Source: DTU049 sp033809015
GTDB taxonomy: Bacteria > Bacteroidota > Bacteroidia > Bacteroidales > DTU049
Assembly (NCBI GenBank): GCA_033809015.1
Contig: JAPXMM010000135.1
Location: 1-6,864 of the forward strand
DNA: 6,864 nt
Reading direction: 5' to 3'
Within the stretch, counting starts at the first letter, position 1. Every line of letters starts with the position of its first letter. The translations under genes and the position numbers were made by a program. Shown in pieces: positions 1 through 6,779 of the stretch. The notes under the pieces are model-generated. The model saw nothing but the letters and a program-made list of their open reading frames with translations, was not told the DNA's origin and searched no databases.

Positions 1-123
1 AAGTATTTATTGAATAAATTAATTGAGGATGTGGGGAGGATGTTGAATTTAGCGGCGTCAGATCGACGTGCATATTATGAATACATAAAGCTTAGAGCTA
101 AACCAATAGAAACTCTAACATAA
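1..123 (+). CDS. C-terminal fragment of an unidentified protein (5' end outside window)
   Basis: Reading frame 1 is open from the window edge to a TAA at 121-123 and gives the last 40 residues of a protein, ending in ...AKPIETLT. The other two forward frames hit stops within the first 15 bases, and the sequence turns into plainly non-coding AT-rich DNA just after the stop, so a real gene end is likely. The tail is mostly helical and charged, with a DRRAYYEYIKLR stretch. Its base composition (about a third G+C by eye) is higher than that of the next gene. The (E/D)RRAYYEYI pattern faintly recalls the C-terminal part of Rpn/PD-(D/E)XK nuclease-transposase proteins common in Bacteroidota, but 40 residues cannot settle this and I assign no function. 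No convincing terminator hairpin follows. Confidence 0.5.
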   Translation, partial: KYLLNKLIEDVGRMLNLAASDRRAYYEYIKLRAKPIETLT

Positions 124-147
124 ATAAAATTCATTTCCCATTTTTTC

Positions 148-178
148 TTGCCTTATTTATTCAAATATATTAATTTTG
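148..178 (+). promoter_or_regulatory. Bacteroidota-type promoter for the sprE-like gene
   Basis: A TTG at 148-150 is followed, after 20 bp, by TAATTTTG at 171-178. This matches the -33 (TTG/TTTG) and -7 (TAnnTTTG) elements used by the primary sigma factor of Bacteroidota, with normal spacing. Transcription would start around 184-187, leaving a leader of about 30 nt before the ATG at 217. That leader has no purine-rich Shine-Dalgarno sequence, which is usual in this phylum. The match rests on sequence alone. The -7 octamer could occur by chance in such AT-rich DNA, but the paired -33 and the position make this the best promoter in the window. Confidence 0.6.
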
Positions 179-216
179 CTTAAAATTCGTTAATCATTTT
201 ATTTAATCTTTTACAA

Positions 217-2835
217 ATGCATAAATTTAGAAAATTTATTCCTGTTCTGATTGCCTTACTCATTTTTTTGGTGGCTTGTTCTACTAAAAAAAATACTTTT
301 ACTTCTAGAACATATCATAATTTAACTGCTCATTTCAATGCTTATTTTAATGGCAAAGAAGCTTTAAAACAAGCTTTCACATTGATTAATGATCAAAATA
401 TTGATAATTATAATGAAATTTTAAGAGTTTTTACTTTTGATAATCATCAACAGTTATCTGCTGTATCGCCTTTGTGTGAACGAACAATAGAAAAAGGGAT
501 GAAAGTTATTGCAAAACATAGTATGAACTTTAATGGTGTGGAATATGTGAAATGGATAGATGATGCATATTTGATAATTGGCAAAGCTCGTTTATTAAAG
601 CAGGATTATACCGGTGCTCATGAGATTTTTTCTCACGTTATAGTTTATTTTGATAAAAATCCTGAAGCTACTGAAGCATTGTTATGGGATGCTATAACTT
701 ATTTGATTGAGGGTAAAACTGGACAAGTTTTAAATCTACTTGCTCAAGCTGAAGATCGTATAAGCAGTGGCTTTACTAATAATAATATTAATAAATTATA
801 TTATCTTGTTGAAGCCGATTATTATATTAAAGTTAAAGACTATCCACAAGCTATATCCTCTATTGACAAGGCTCTTGCAAAAAAGCAAAATAAAGATATT
901 GAATGTCGTTTATTATTTATTAAAGCTCAATTGTTAAATAAATTAAATAAGAATCAAGAAGCTTTAGCCACTCTTAATACTCTTTTCAAAAAAAATCCAC
1001 CTTATGAAATGACTCTATATGGCAATATATTAGCTGCCCAATGTTTAGAAAATACAAATAGTAAATCAGAAAATCTTAAAAAATCTTTATTAAAATTAAT
1101 TAAAGATTCTAAAAATAAAGAATATTTAGATGCTCTTTATTATGCTCTTGCTAAGATAGAATTGAATCAGAAAAATGAAAATCAAGCTTTAGAATATTTT
1201 AAATTATCTGCTCATAATAGTTCTACTAATCAATATCAAAAAGCTCTTACTTATACAACCCTAGGTGATATATATTTCAATAAACGACTATATAAAGATG
1301 CTCAAGCTTATTATGACTCAGCTGTACAAGTTATGCCTAAAAATTTCCCCGATTATCAAAAGCATCAAAATAGAGCGGCTATACTTAATGAGCTTATTAC
1401 GGCACTCAATACCATTACTTTAGAGGATTCTTTACAAAAACTTTCCAAATTATCTGAACAAGAATTGTTAGCTCATATTGATAAATTGATTCAAAATTAT
1501 AAAATAGAAGAACAAAGAAAAAAACAAGAAGAACAACAAAAATTACAACAGCAGTTAGCTAATGCTCCAGTCTTTTATAATACTGCTTCCAGTAGTAATG
1601 AATGGTATTTTTATAATACAAACACTTTAACTTTAGGTAAAAATGAATTTAAGCAAAGATGGGGTAATAGACCCCTAGAGGATTTGTGGCGTTTGAAAAA
1701 TAAAACTCCTATAATGGAAGATTATACTTTTGAAGATTCTACCTTTATAACTTCTGATTCTTCTAAAAATGCTTCGGATCCTATTAAACCAGAATTTTAT
1801 TTAAAAAATATTCCTAAAACTCCAGAAGATTTTGCTAATTCAAATAAACGAATAGAAACAGCTCTATATACTGCTAGTAAAATATATTTTAATAATTTAA
1901 AAGAATACGATAAAGCTATTTATTATTTCCAGGAACTTAATAATAGATTTCCTAAAAATGAAAAAGCTGATGAAGCATACTATTTATGCTATATTTCTGC
2001 ATCTGAAATAAGTAGAAATACTGATGCTCAATCTTGCGAAGATAGCCTTTTAAAGTTATATCCTAATTCATTTTATGCTCATTTAGTTTTAGATCCTGAA
2101 TATTATAAACATGTATCTTCTGAGGAAGATATAGCTGGTGAACATATTATGGAAACTTTAAAAGCTTTGCAGAATAATGAATATACCAAAACAGTAGCAT
2201 TAGCTGATAGTGGTATTGCAAAATTTCATGATTTGGAAGTACTAGCTAGATTATCATATATTAAAGCTTTAGCATTAGCTAATATAACTAAACGCGACAC
2301 TTTACTTTCTATTTTACCTAATATTATAAATTCATATCCTAATACTGAAGTGGCTTCTCAATCTAAGTATTTATTATCTTTATTAAATGAAAAGGTAACA
2401 AATGATAATACTGATATAGCTAATAATACTACAGATTCTATTAATAATACCAAAAAAATATATAAATTGCCTAAAGATGATGATATTAACCTTGTTATTA
2501 TCTCTTTTGATCCTTTAAAATTAACTGCTAATGATATGAAAATAGCTATAACAGATTTTAACCAACAATCATATTCATCTGATAAATTTACTGTGAATGT
2601 AACTTTTTTAAATGATACTCGCATGATAGCTTCTATTGGCTATTTTAAATCTAAATCTGAAGCATTAAAATATTATAACAATATTAAAGAAAATCAAAAT
2701 TTTAAAAATACTCTAAAAAAAGGGGATTGTAAAATTTTCATTATCAGTTCTATAAATTATCCAATTTTTTTCAAACAAAAAGATGAAAACAATTATTATA
2801 ATTTCTTTATTGAACATTATATCAATCAAAATTGA
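217..2835 (+). CDS. sprE: SprE/PorW-like TPR lipoprotein of the type IX secretion system
   Basis: Predicted outer-membrane lipoprotein of 872 residues. Homologues (SprE in Flavobacterium johnsoniae, PorW in Porphyromonas gingivalis) are required for type IX secretion; PorW is reported to link the PorK/PorN ring to the Sov translocon. A lysine/arginine-containing start and hydrophobic stretch (residues 1-20) end in the lipobox LVAC, giving lipidated Cys21. The residues after it (STKKNT) lack the acidic surface-export signal of Bacteroidota lipoproteins, so it probably faces the periplasm. Family hallmarks are the NTFTSRTYHNLTAHFNAYFN segment after the Cys (26-45), the NEWYFYNTNTLTLGKNEF then RWGNRPLEDLWR motif (461-492), and a C-terminal domain (about 748-870) with an ITDFNQQSYSSDKFTV stretch. 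TPR-like helical pairs lie near 110-146, 195-257, 305-373, 546-617 and 645-710. A Lys/Glu/Gln coiled coil spans about 424-447, and an Asn/Thr-rich linker (728-745) precedes the last domain. The gene is complete and monocistronic, with its own promoter and a convergent neighbour. The family call is firm; the SprE rather than PorW label is only a naming choice. Confidence 0.87.
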   Translation: MHKFRKFIPVLIALLIFLVACSTKKNTFTSRTYHNLTAHFNAYFNGKEALKQAFTLINDQNIDNYNEILRVFTFDNHQQLSAVSPLCERTIEKGMKVIAKHSMNFNGVEYVKWIDDAYLIIGKARLLKQDYTGAHEIFSHVIVYFDKNPEATEALLWDAITYLIEGKTGQVLNLLAQAEDRISSGFTNNNINKLYYLVEADYYIKVKDYPQAISSIDKALAKKQNKDIECRLLFIKAQLLNKLNKNQEALATLNTLFKKNPPYEMTLYGNILAAQCLENTNSKSENLKKSLLKLIKDSKNKEYLDALYYALAKIELNQKNENQALEYFKLSAHNSSTNQYQKALTYTTLGDIYFNKRLYKDAQAYYDSAVQVMPKNFPDYQKHQNRAAILNELITALNTITLEDSLQKLSKLSEQELLAHIDKLIQNYKIEEQRKKQEEQQKLQQQLANAPVFYNTASSSNEWYFYNTNTLTLGKNEFKQRWGNRPLEDLWRLKNKTPIMEDYTFEDSTFITSDSSKNASDPIKPEFYLKNIPKTPEDFANSNKRIETALYTASKIYFNNLKEYDKAIYYFQELNNRFPKNEKADEAYYLCYISASEISRNTDAQSCEDSLLKLYPNSFYAHLVLDPEYYKHVSSEEDIAGEHIMETLKALQNNEYTKTVALADSGIAKFHDLEVLARLSYIKALALANITKRDTLLSILPNIINSYPNTEVASQSKYLLSLLNEKVTNDNTDIANNTTDSINNTKKIYKLPKDDDINLVIISFDPLKLTANDMKIAITDFNQQSYSSDKFTVNVTFLNDTRMIASIGYFKSKSEALKYYNNIKENQNFKNTLKKGDCKIFIISSINYPIFFKQKDENNYYNFFIEHYINQN

Positions 2836-2840
2836 TTTTT
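2821..2840 (+). terminator. Candidate weak intrinsic terminator overlapping the sprE stop codon
   Basis: ATCAAT (2821-2826), a CAAA loop (2827-2830) and ATTGAT (2831-2836) form a perfect 6-bp stem followed directly by TTTT (2837-2840). The stop codon TGA (2833-2835) lies inside the 3' arm, so the hairpin is partly coding. The stem has only one G-C pair and would be weak, but the position and the T-tract fit a terminator. Chance occurrence in AT-rich DNA is a real alternative. Confidence 0.3.
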
Positions 2841-3143
2841 AGTCATTTTCAGGTCTTTAAGATTATAGATAAAACATTTATGTTTAACATTTAGTATTTT
2901 ATATTGATTTTTAATAATTTTGAATAATGTATTAAAATTATAGGCTAATATGAAAGTCTATATTTCTAAAATATAAAAATTAATATAATTATAGTAATAT
3001 ATGATTTTTTAATAAGATCCATATTTAATAGCGATAAATTTGAAATATTGATATAATACTTAATTTTAAACAATTGAAAATTGTTATAAATAAACACCTA
3101 TCAAAAAATGTTTAAAAAATGTTACCACTTAAAATTTATTAAA
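2836..3143. other. Convergent AT-rich intergenic spacer, no gene seen
   Basis: These 308 bp separate the 3' ends of two convergent genes. I see no open frame longer than a few codons on either strand and no RNA gene. It holds small AT-rich hairpins: AAACAT/ATGTTT at 2872-2885 with a 2-nt loop, and AACAATT/AATTGTT at 3069-3085 with a 3-nt loop. An 11-bp near-perfect tandem repeat (AAAAAATGTTT, then AAAAAATGTTA) lies at 3103-3124. None has a clear T-tract in the direction needed to end the - strand operon, so the terminator of that operon is not identified. Confidence 0.6.
3069..3085. repeat. 7-bp inverted repeat between the convergent genes
   Basis: AACAATT (3069-3075), GAA loop, AATTGTT (3079-3085): a perfect 7-bp stem with one G-C pair. 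It lies about 60 bp beyond the stop of the - strand operon and could form a 3' hairpin of that transcript, protecting its end from decay. The bases that follow on the - strand (TAAAATTA) are not a clean T-run, so I do not call it an intrinsic terminator. Confidence 0.25.
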
Positions 3144-5939
3144 CTATCTAACTAATATTACCACGCCCCATTTCTCTGATTTTAGATTCTCTTCATTTAA
3201 ATACTTTATATGATATGTATAAACACCAGGTTTACATTTTTCACCATTAAATTTGCCATCCCAGCCATTGCCTATTTGTGTAGTATTAAACAACATTTTA
3301 CCCCATCTATCAAAAATTTTAAATTCGTAATACTCTGAAGATAAATTTTGAGCTTTAGGCATAAAAATATCATTTATTCCATCTCCATCAGGCGAGAAGG
3401 CATTAGGGATATAAAAAGTAGAAATATCACCAACTACAATAGATTTATAAGTAGTATCCATGCAACCATGCTCGGTTGTTATATACAAAGTGATGACATA
3501 TATACCAGTATCACTATAGCTATGATATGGATTTATCTCATTACTTAGGTTTTCATCACCGAAATCCCATATAGAATTATGAGTATTATCGGAATTATTT
3601 ACAAAATATACAAAATTATTAGCAATATCAACCATCTCAGGCGTATATGAAAAGTCGGCATTTGGTTTAGGATAAACAATAACATCTACACTCTGAGAAT
3701 TAACGCACCCGTTTACAGAAGTGACTTCGCAGCTAATATGATAAGTACCATTATTATTATATAAATGTTGATTATATTTATCTGTACTAAAAGTGCCATC
3801 TCCGAAATTCCATAAATAAGTTTGACCTTGATTAGTACTATTCTCTTTAGCTGTTATCAATAATGGTTGGCAACCTTTATCTGGAGAAATAACAATATTA
3901 ACTGGTGGTAGTGGATAAAGTTCTATTAATGAGAAAGCCAATGAGGTATCACATCCTTCAGTATCAGTTACAGTTACGCTATAACTACCAGCTTGTAAAT
4001 TATCATTAATGGGACCAGAAGCATTATTTGTCCACAAATAATTATAAGGTGGATTCCCACCATTAGTTGTAAGGACAATACTTCCATCACTACCTCCTTC
4101 GCAAGTAACATTAGTAACAAAGGGATTAACTATTAAAGGAGGGTATAGATTTATAAGTTCTGCTGAATCTGTTATAGAGCAATTATTTTGATCATAAACA
4201 GTAATGTAATACAATCCCGCAGGTAAATTACCAAGAGTATTAGTGGTATCATTAGTGGTTATAGTATCACCCGTAGACCATGCATAAGTAAATGGAGGAC
4301 GTCCTCCACTGACAACTATAGTTATACTACCTGTACTATCACCATGACAAGCAATTTGATGTATTATTAAATCCTCTTCTGATAAATTTGGACAATTAGT
4401 ATTCATCGTAAGAGGAGGAAAAACAGTATCATTGAATCCATCTAATTCCCATGTTTCATTAAACCATGTAATAGGAATATGCCCTAATGGGAAAGTCTGA
4501 GAGAATAATGGACCTATATGAATACTTAGTCTGGTTGGTTCTAGTCTTAAATTATTATATATAGTTGGTATTATGCAAATGGTACTATCTACAGCATTAG
4601 AATCATTATCATCAGTAGGTATATCTATACATAGATCTGGTATTATATCAAAAATTTGAGATCTTCTCAAATTAATATCTATCCAAAATTCCAACGCACT
4701 AATAGTAAAATCAAAACTTATACTATCAAAGGTATGATTAGTAAAATCATTGGTTAAACTATGCATTATATCAATATTCATACTAGGGAAATCCTTACAT
4801 GGCCATTTAAAATGTAAATCTTGACAAGCTAAAAAACTTATTTCATTACTTATATCTTCATTAACTATAGAGTCATTTGATGTCGGATCTGTGATAAAAT
4901 ATTCTACTGGAGTAGGTAAAGATAGATTATTCCATACTTTTGGTTTAAAAGCAAATTCTTGTATCATGGTACTTTTAATAGTGAAATATGCATTAAATAA
5001 ACTATATTGTATATGAATAATAGAAATATCTATGCTTCCATTTAATAATGAAAGGAATTGTTGAATTGCTGGTCCAGTAGGGGGAGGAATGAAGCCAACA
5101 ATAGTTGATAACAAATCAATAACATTAATATCTAACCTTATCCATGTACAATCTCCTTTAGCATATAAATTTTGCTCGCAAGCACTTACGACTTCTTTCC
5201 AATCATGTGTTTCTACATATGGTAATGTTATACTACCAGTAAGTCCAATACTAGGAATATTAAAAACAATAGGTAAGACCTGATTATGACAAATTGTAAT
5301 TGGTGGAAAAGAAGTAGGATCTAAGCATGGATAGCTAAAAACTCCAGTTATGCTATTCAATTCTAATATAGGTATAGTATCATAAGGGATATTAACGTCT
5401 ATAATACTAACATCGAAACATGAGTAGGCGCATATTGTTGCATCTAAATTCAAATTAAAACCAAAGTCTAAATATAATCCTATTACACCTGCATTAGGGA
5501 AATGTGTATCTAAATTCCATCCACTCCTAATTTCATATTGCGAAAGTACAGATACTGTATCACCTGGGCAGAAAGAGTTATTTTGTGGCACAGTCATTTT
5601 AATTCTAACAGGATAATCTACATCCACATATCCAGTAGTAAAACCATGTATTCCTAAATGGCTACCTAATCTAAACCAAGTGTCAAAATCTAGCTCAGCT
5701 CCCCATTCACCTAAAAATCCTAAATCAGCAATACTCCCAATAGTTGTATTATATGGTCCAAATTCTACATCAAAAAAATTTATATCTTGATCTAAAGTTA
5801 TAGGACTACCGTTTGGTCCCCACATATTTTGATTATGAGCCTCCCAATTTACATTATGAGTTACTACATAAGTTTGCGACTTTAAAAAATTAGCAAACAA
5901 TGTAATTATAATTAAAAAAAATAATATAAATTTTTTCAT
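3144..5939 (-). CDS. Large T9SS-exported surface protein: unassigned N-terminal region, two SprB repeats, two PKD domains, CHU_C
   Basis: Predicted secreted protein of 931 residues. The ATG at 5939 is chosen because it opens a typical signal peptide (MKKF, hydrophobic core, probable cleavage after ...LKSQ at 22), overlaps the upstream stop as ATGA, and has AAGGA 9 nt upstream; an in-frame ATG at 5957 would add six residues ahead of the signal. Residues about 23-515 match no domain I can name: beta-rich, with scattered cysteines and alternating hydrophobic stretches. Two SprB-type repeats follow (about 525-600 and 603-680), each with a G(S)xGSI turn, a GG(R/N)PP(F/Y) motif, YxW/YxLW and a cysteine pair (531/587, 613/663). 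Two PKD domains (about 684-756, 759-837) show WNFGDG (710-715) and WDFGDE (791-796). The last 90 residues are the CHU_C/TIGR04131 type B sorting domain: IPNAFSPDGDGINDIF (844-859), FDRWGK (876-881), GWDGKFNG (892-899), KPGVYTY (903-909). Export through T9SS to the cell surface or medium is therefore likely. Whether it serves adhesion, gliding or another role is unknown. It is the second gene of a two-gene operon. Confidence 0.88.
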   Translation of the reverse strand: MKKFILFFLIIITLFANFLKSQTYVVTHNVNWEAHNQNMWGPNGSPITLDQDINFFDVEFGPYNTTIGSIADLGFLGEWGAELDFDTWFRLGSHLGIHGFTTGYVDVDYPVRIKMTVPQNNSFCPGDTVSVLSQYEIRSGWNLDTHFPNAGVIGLYLDFGFNLNLDATICAYSCFDVSIIDVNIPYDTIPILELNSITGVFSYPCLDPTSFPPITICHNQVLPIVFNIPSIGLTGSITLPYVETHDWKEVVSACEQNLYAKGDCTWIRLDINVIDLLSTIVGFIPPPTGPAIQQFLSLLNGSIDISIIHIQYSLFNAYFTIKSTMIQEFAFKPKVWNNLSLPTPVEYFITDPTSNDSIVNEDISNEISFLACQDLHFKWPCKDFPSMNIDIMHSLTNDFTNHTFDSISFDFTISALEFWIDINLRRSQIFDIIPDLCIDIPTDDNDSNAVDSTICIIPTIYNNLRLEPTRLSIHIGPLFSQTFPLGHIPITWFNETWELDGFNDTVFPPLTMNTNCPNLSEEDLIIHQIACHGDSTGSITIVVSGGRPPFTYAWSTGDTITTNDTTNTLGNLPAGLYYITVYDQNNCSITDSAELINLYPPLIVNPFVTNVTCEGGSDGSIVLTTNGGNPPYNYLWTNNASGPINDNLQAGSYSVTVTDTEGCDTSLAFSLIELYPLPPVNIVISPDKGCQPLLITAKENSTNQGQTYLWNFGDGTFSTDKYNQHLYNNNGTYHISCEVTSVNGCVNSQSVDVIVYPKPNADFSYTPEMVDIANNFVYFVNNSDNTHNSIWDFGDENLSNEINPYHSYSDTGIYVITLYITTEHGCMDTTYKSIVVGDISTFYIPNAFSPDGDGINDIFMPKAQNLSSEYYEFKIFDRWGKMLFNTTQIGNGWDGKFNGEKCKPGVYTYHIKYLNEENLKSEKWGVVILVR
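5936..5939 (-). other. ATGA stop/start overlap coupling the two operon genes
   Basis: On the - strand the bases 5939-5936 read ATGA. ATG (5939-5937) starts the large secreted protein and TGA (5938-5936) ends the 184-residue gene. Such 4-bp overlaps usually mean translational coupling and co-transcription. It also supports 5939 over 5957 as the true start. Confidence 0.75.
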
Positions 5940-6490
5940 AATTCGGAATCCTTCCAATCTATTGATAATAATGATTCTCTCATAACAAGATGCAAAAGTT
6001 TATAATGCATTTCTGGAAATACAGCTATGGCTACTATGCTTTGTTTATAATCACCAGTTATTAATATTATTTGATGAAAATCTATACTTTCTTCATTTGA
6101 CGACATTGCATTATAAATAAATTCATAAATTAGACAAGATTTATTGCTATTTGTTAAATTTTTTTCTTCGTTTATCAAAAATATTTTTTGTTTTTCTAAA
6201 TTTTCTTTTATTTGATTAGCTAATATAGTGAATGGTACATTGTTTTTTTTTTGTAATTCTATACTTGACAACATTTGAGGATTTATTAAACCTTCCTTAT
6301 CTTTTTGCTTAAAAGGAACAAAGTATGGGGGAGGGGTGATTATTAATCCATTATCAAATGAATATGGCTCCATCAATTTATTATAATTCCACTTAATATC
6401 AAGTGAATCATTAGTTTGAGCAAAACTTATTTGAACTATAAATAAAAATATTATAAATGTTAAAATTATAGTTTTGTTACATATTTGCAT
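5936..6490 (-). CDS. Small exported protein, possibly PsbP/Mog1-like, coupled to the large secreted protein
   Basis: A 184-residue protein, complete, first gene of the - strand operon. Residues 1-24 form a signal peptide (Asn/Lys start, long Ile/Phe/Leu core, ISFAQ cleavage site, no lipobox cysteine), so the mature protein should be soluble in the periplasm or beyond. The mature part has a Pro-rich NGLIITPPPYFVPF stretch (47-60), a middle with many Lys/Glu/Asn, then two likely beta strands (DFHQIILITGDYKQSIVAIAVFP, split here as 137-148 and 149-159) and a final helix (LLHLVMRESLLSIDW, 165-179). This order resembles small bacterial secreted proteins with a PsbP/Mog1-like fold, which often show a 'TPPxGF' start, a GD..T/S.(M/I)V.(G/A).(F/Y)P hairpin and a terminal 'K.SLLS' helix. 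That is a memory-based resemblance, not a confirmed family. It has no CHU_C or other T9SS signal. Base composition is among the most AT-rich in the window, with a run of ten A in the coding strand. The 4-bp overlap with the next gene suggests a shared role. Confidence 0.82.
   Translation of the reverse strand: MQICNKTIILTFIIFLFIVQISFAQTNDSLDIKWNYNKLMEPYSFDNGLIITPPPYFVPFKQKDKEGLINPQMLSSIELQKKNNVPFTILANQIKENLEKQKIFLINEEKNLTNSNKSCLIYEFIYNAMSSNEESIDFHQIILITGDYKQSIVAIAVFPEMHYKLLHLVMRESLLSIDWKDSEL
5949..5953 (-). promoter_or_regulatory. Shine-Dalgarno-like AAGGA before the large secreted-protein gene
   Basis: AAGGA (- strand, 5953 to 5949) lies 9 nt before the ATG at 5939, inside the last codons (WKDSEL) of the upstream gene. 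Spacing is right for the 5939 start and impossible for the 5957 alternative. Bacteroidota rarely depend on such sites, and the same bases are constrained by the Trp-Lys-Asp codons, so it may be incidental. Confidence 0.4.
6243..6252 (-). repeat. A10 homopolymer tract inside the 184-residue gene
   Basis: Ten consecutive T on the + strand (A10 on the coding strand) cover parts of codons Gln80-Lys81-Lys82-Asn83. It is the longest homopolymer I found in a coding region of this window. A tract this long can slip during replication or transcription and switch the frame, which would cut the protein before its last 100 residues and could also affect the coupled downstream gene. In DNA this AT-rich it may be simple drift. 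Confidence 0.6.
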
Positions 6491-6511
6491 TATTTTATAT
6501 AAATTTTATTA

Positions 6512-6519
6512 CAAAAATA
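6512..6519 (-). promoter_or_regulatory. Candidate -7 element for the two-gene - strand operon
   Basis: On the - strand, 6519 to 6512 reads TATTTTTG, an exact match to TAnnTTTG. Transcription would begin near 6505, leaving a very short leader of about 15 nt before the ATG at 6490. No TTG is present at the expected -33 distance, where the sequence is only A and T. Position favours it; the missing -33 weakens it. Confidence 0.35.
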
Positions 6520-6755
6520 TATAAAAAAATGAATATAAAAAAATTTTTAAAATATTTTATACTCATGATTTTTGAAACAGTATTAATTTAATTATAAAAA
6601 ATTTTAAAATAAATAGTAATTACTTTGTTTAAGAAATTATTACAATTTTATAAAAATGATTCCTAAAAAAATTTTTCATAACATAAATAAAACAAACGAA
6701 TAAATAATATTTTTATGTTATACTTTAAAACATTTATTATTTCAATAATATTCAT

Positions 6756-6763
6756 TAATTTTG
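6756..6763 (+). promoter_or_regulatory. Candidate -7 element for the gene starting at 6780
   Basis: TAATTTTG at 6756-6763 matches TAnnTTTG exactly and is identical to the -7 octamer before the sprE-like gene. It would give a leader of about 10 nt. At the proper -33 distance the bases are TTT (6733-6735) instead of TTG, so only half of the promoter is supported. Confidence 0.35.
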
Positions 6764-6779
6764 TTCAAATTTTATAATT

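Larger units (their letters stand above)
6491..6779. other. Divergent AT-rich intergenic region with promoters for both flanking genes
   Basis: These 289 bp are extremely AT-rich and lie between divergent starts at 6490 (-) and 6780 (+). No open frame of useful length or RNA gene is visible. Both ends carry a -7-like octamer close to the start codons. A 7-bp inverted repeat (TATTATT, TC, AATAATA; 6735-6750) sits just upstream of the + strand octamer and could be an operator, but it is low-complexity sequence and I give it little weight. Confidence 0.55.

Noticed and set aside
1..123. Left-edge fragment as the end of an insertion sequence
   Set aside because: No terminal inverted repeats or target duplication are visible after 123, and the 40-residue tail carries no clear transposase motif.
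2358..2624. An 88-codon open frame on the - strand inside the sprE-like gene
   Set aside because: It is antisense to the strongly supported C-terminal domain of the SprE/PorW homologue, shows no recognisable domain and has no promoter. It is best explained as a shadow of the AT-rich coding strand.
2872..2885. AAACAT/ATGTTT inverted repeat as a terminator
   Set aside because: The loop is only 2 nt, one G-C pair holds the stem, and no T-tract follows on either strand.
2915..2922. TAATTTTG octamer in the convergent spacer, a possible + strand promoter for an antisense RNA
   Set aside because: There is no -33 TTG at proper spacing (the nearest TTG is 8 bp away) and no gene downstream on that strand. 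The octamer is expected by chance in DNA this AT-rich.
3103..3124. Tandem 11-bp A-rich repeat as a regulatory or CRISPR-like element
   Set aside because: There are only two imperfect low-complexity copies with no spacer structure.
3348..3548. A 66-codon open frame on the + strand opposite the CHU_C/PKD region
   Set aside because: It is antisense to well-recognised domains of the large secreted protein and has no supporting signals.
5089..5283. A 64-codon open frame on the + strand opposite the N-terminal region of the large secreted protein
   Set aside because: It is antisense to an intact reading frame, with no promoter or recognisable product.
5940..5957. Alternative ATG at 5957 for the large secreted protein
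   Set aside because: It would put six residues (MEGFRI) before the signal peptide and lengthen the overlap with the upstream gene to 22 bp. The ATGA overlap and correctly spaced AAGGA both favour 5939.
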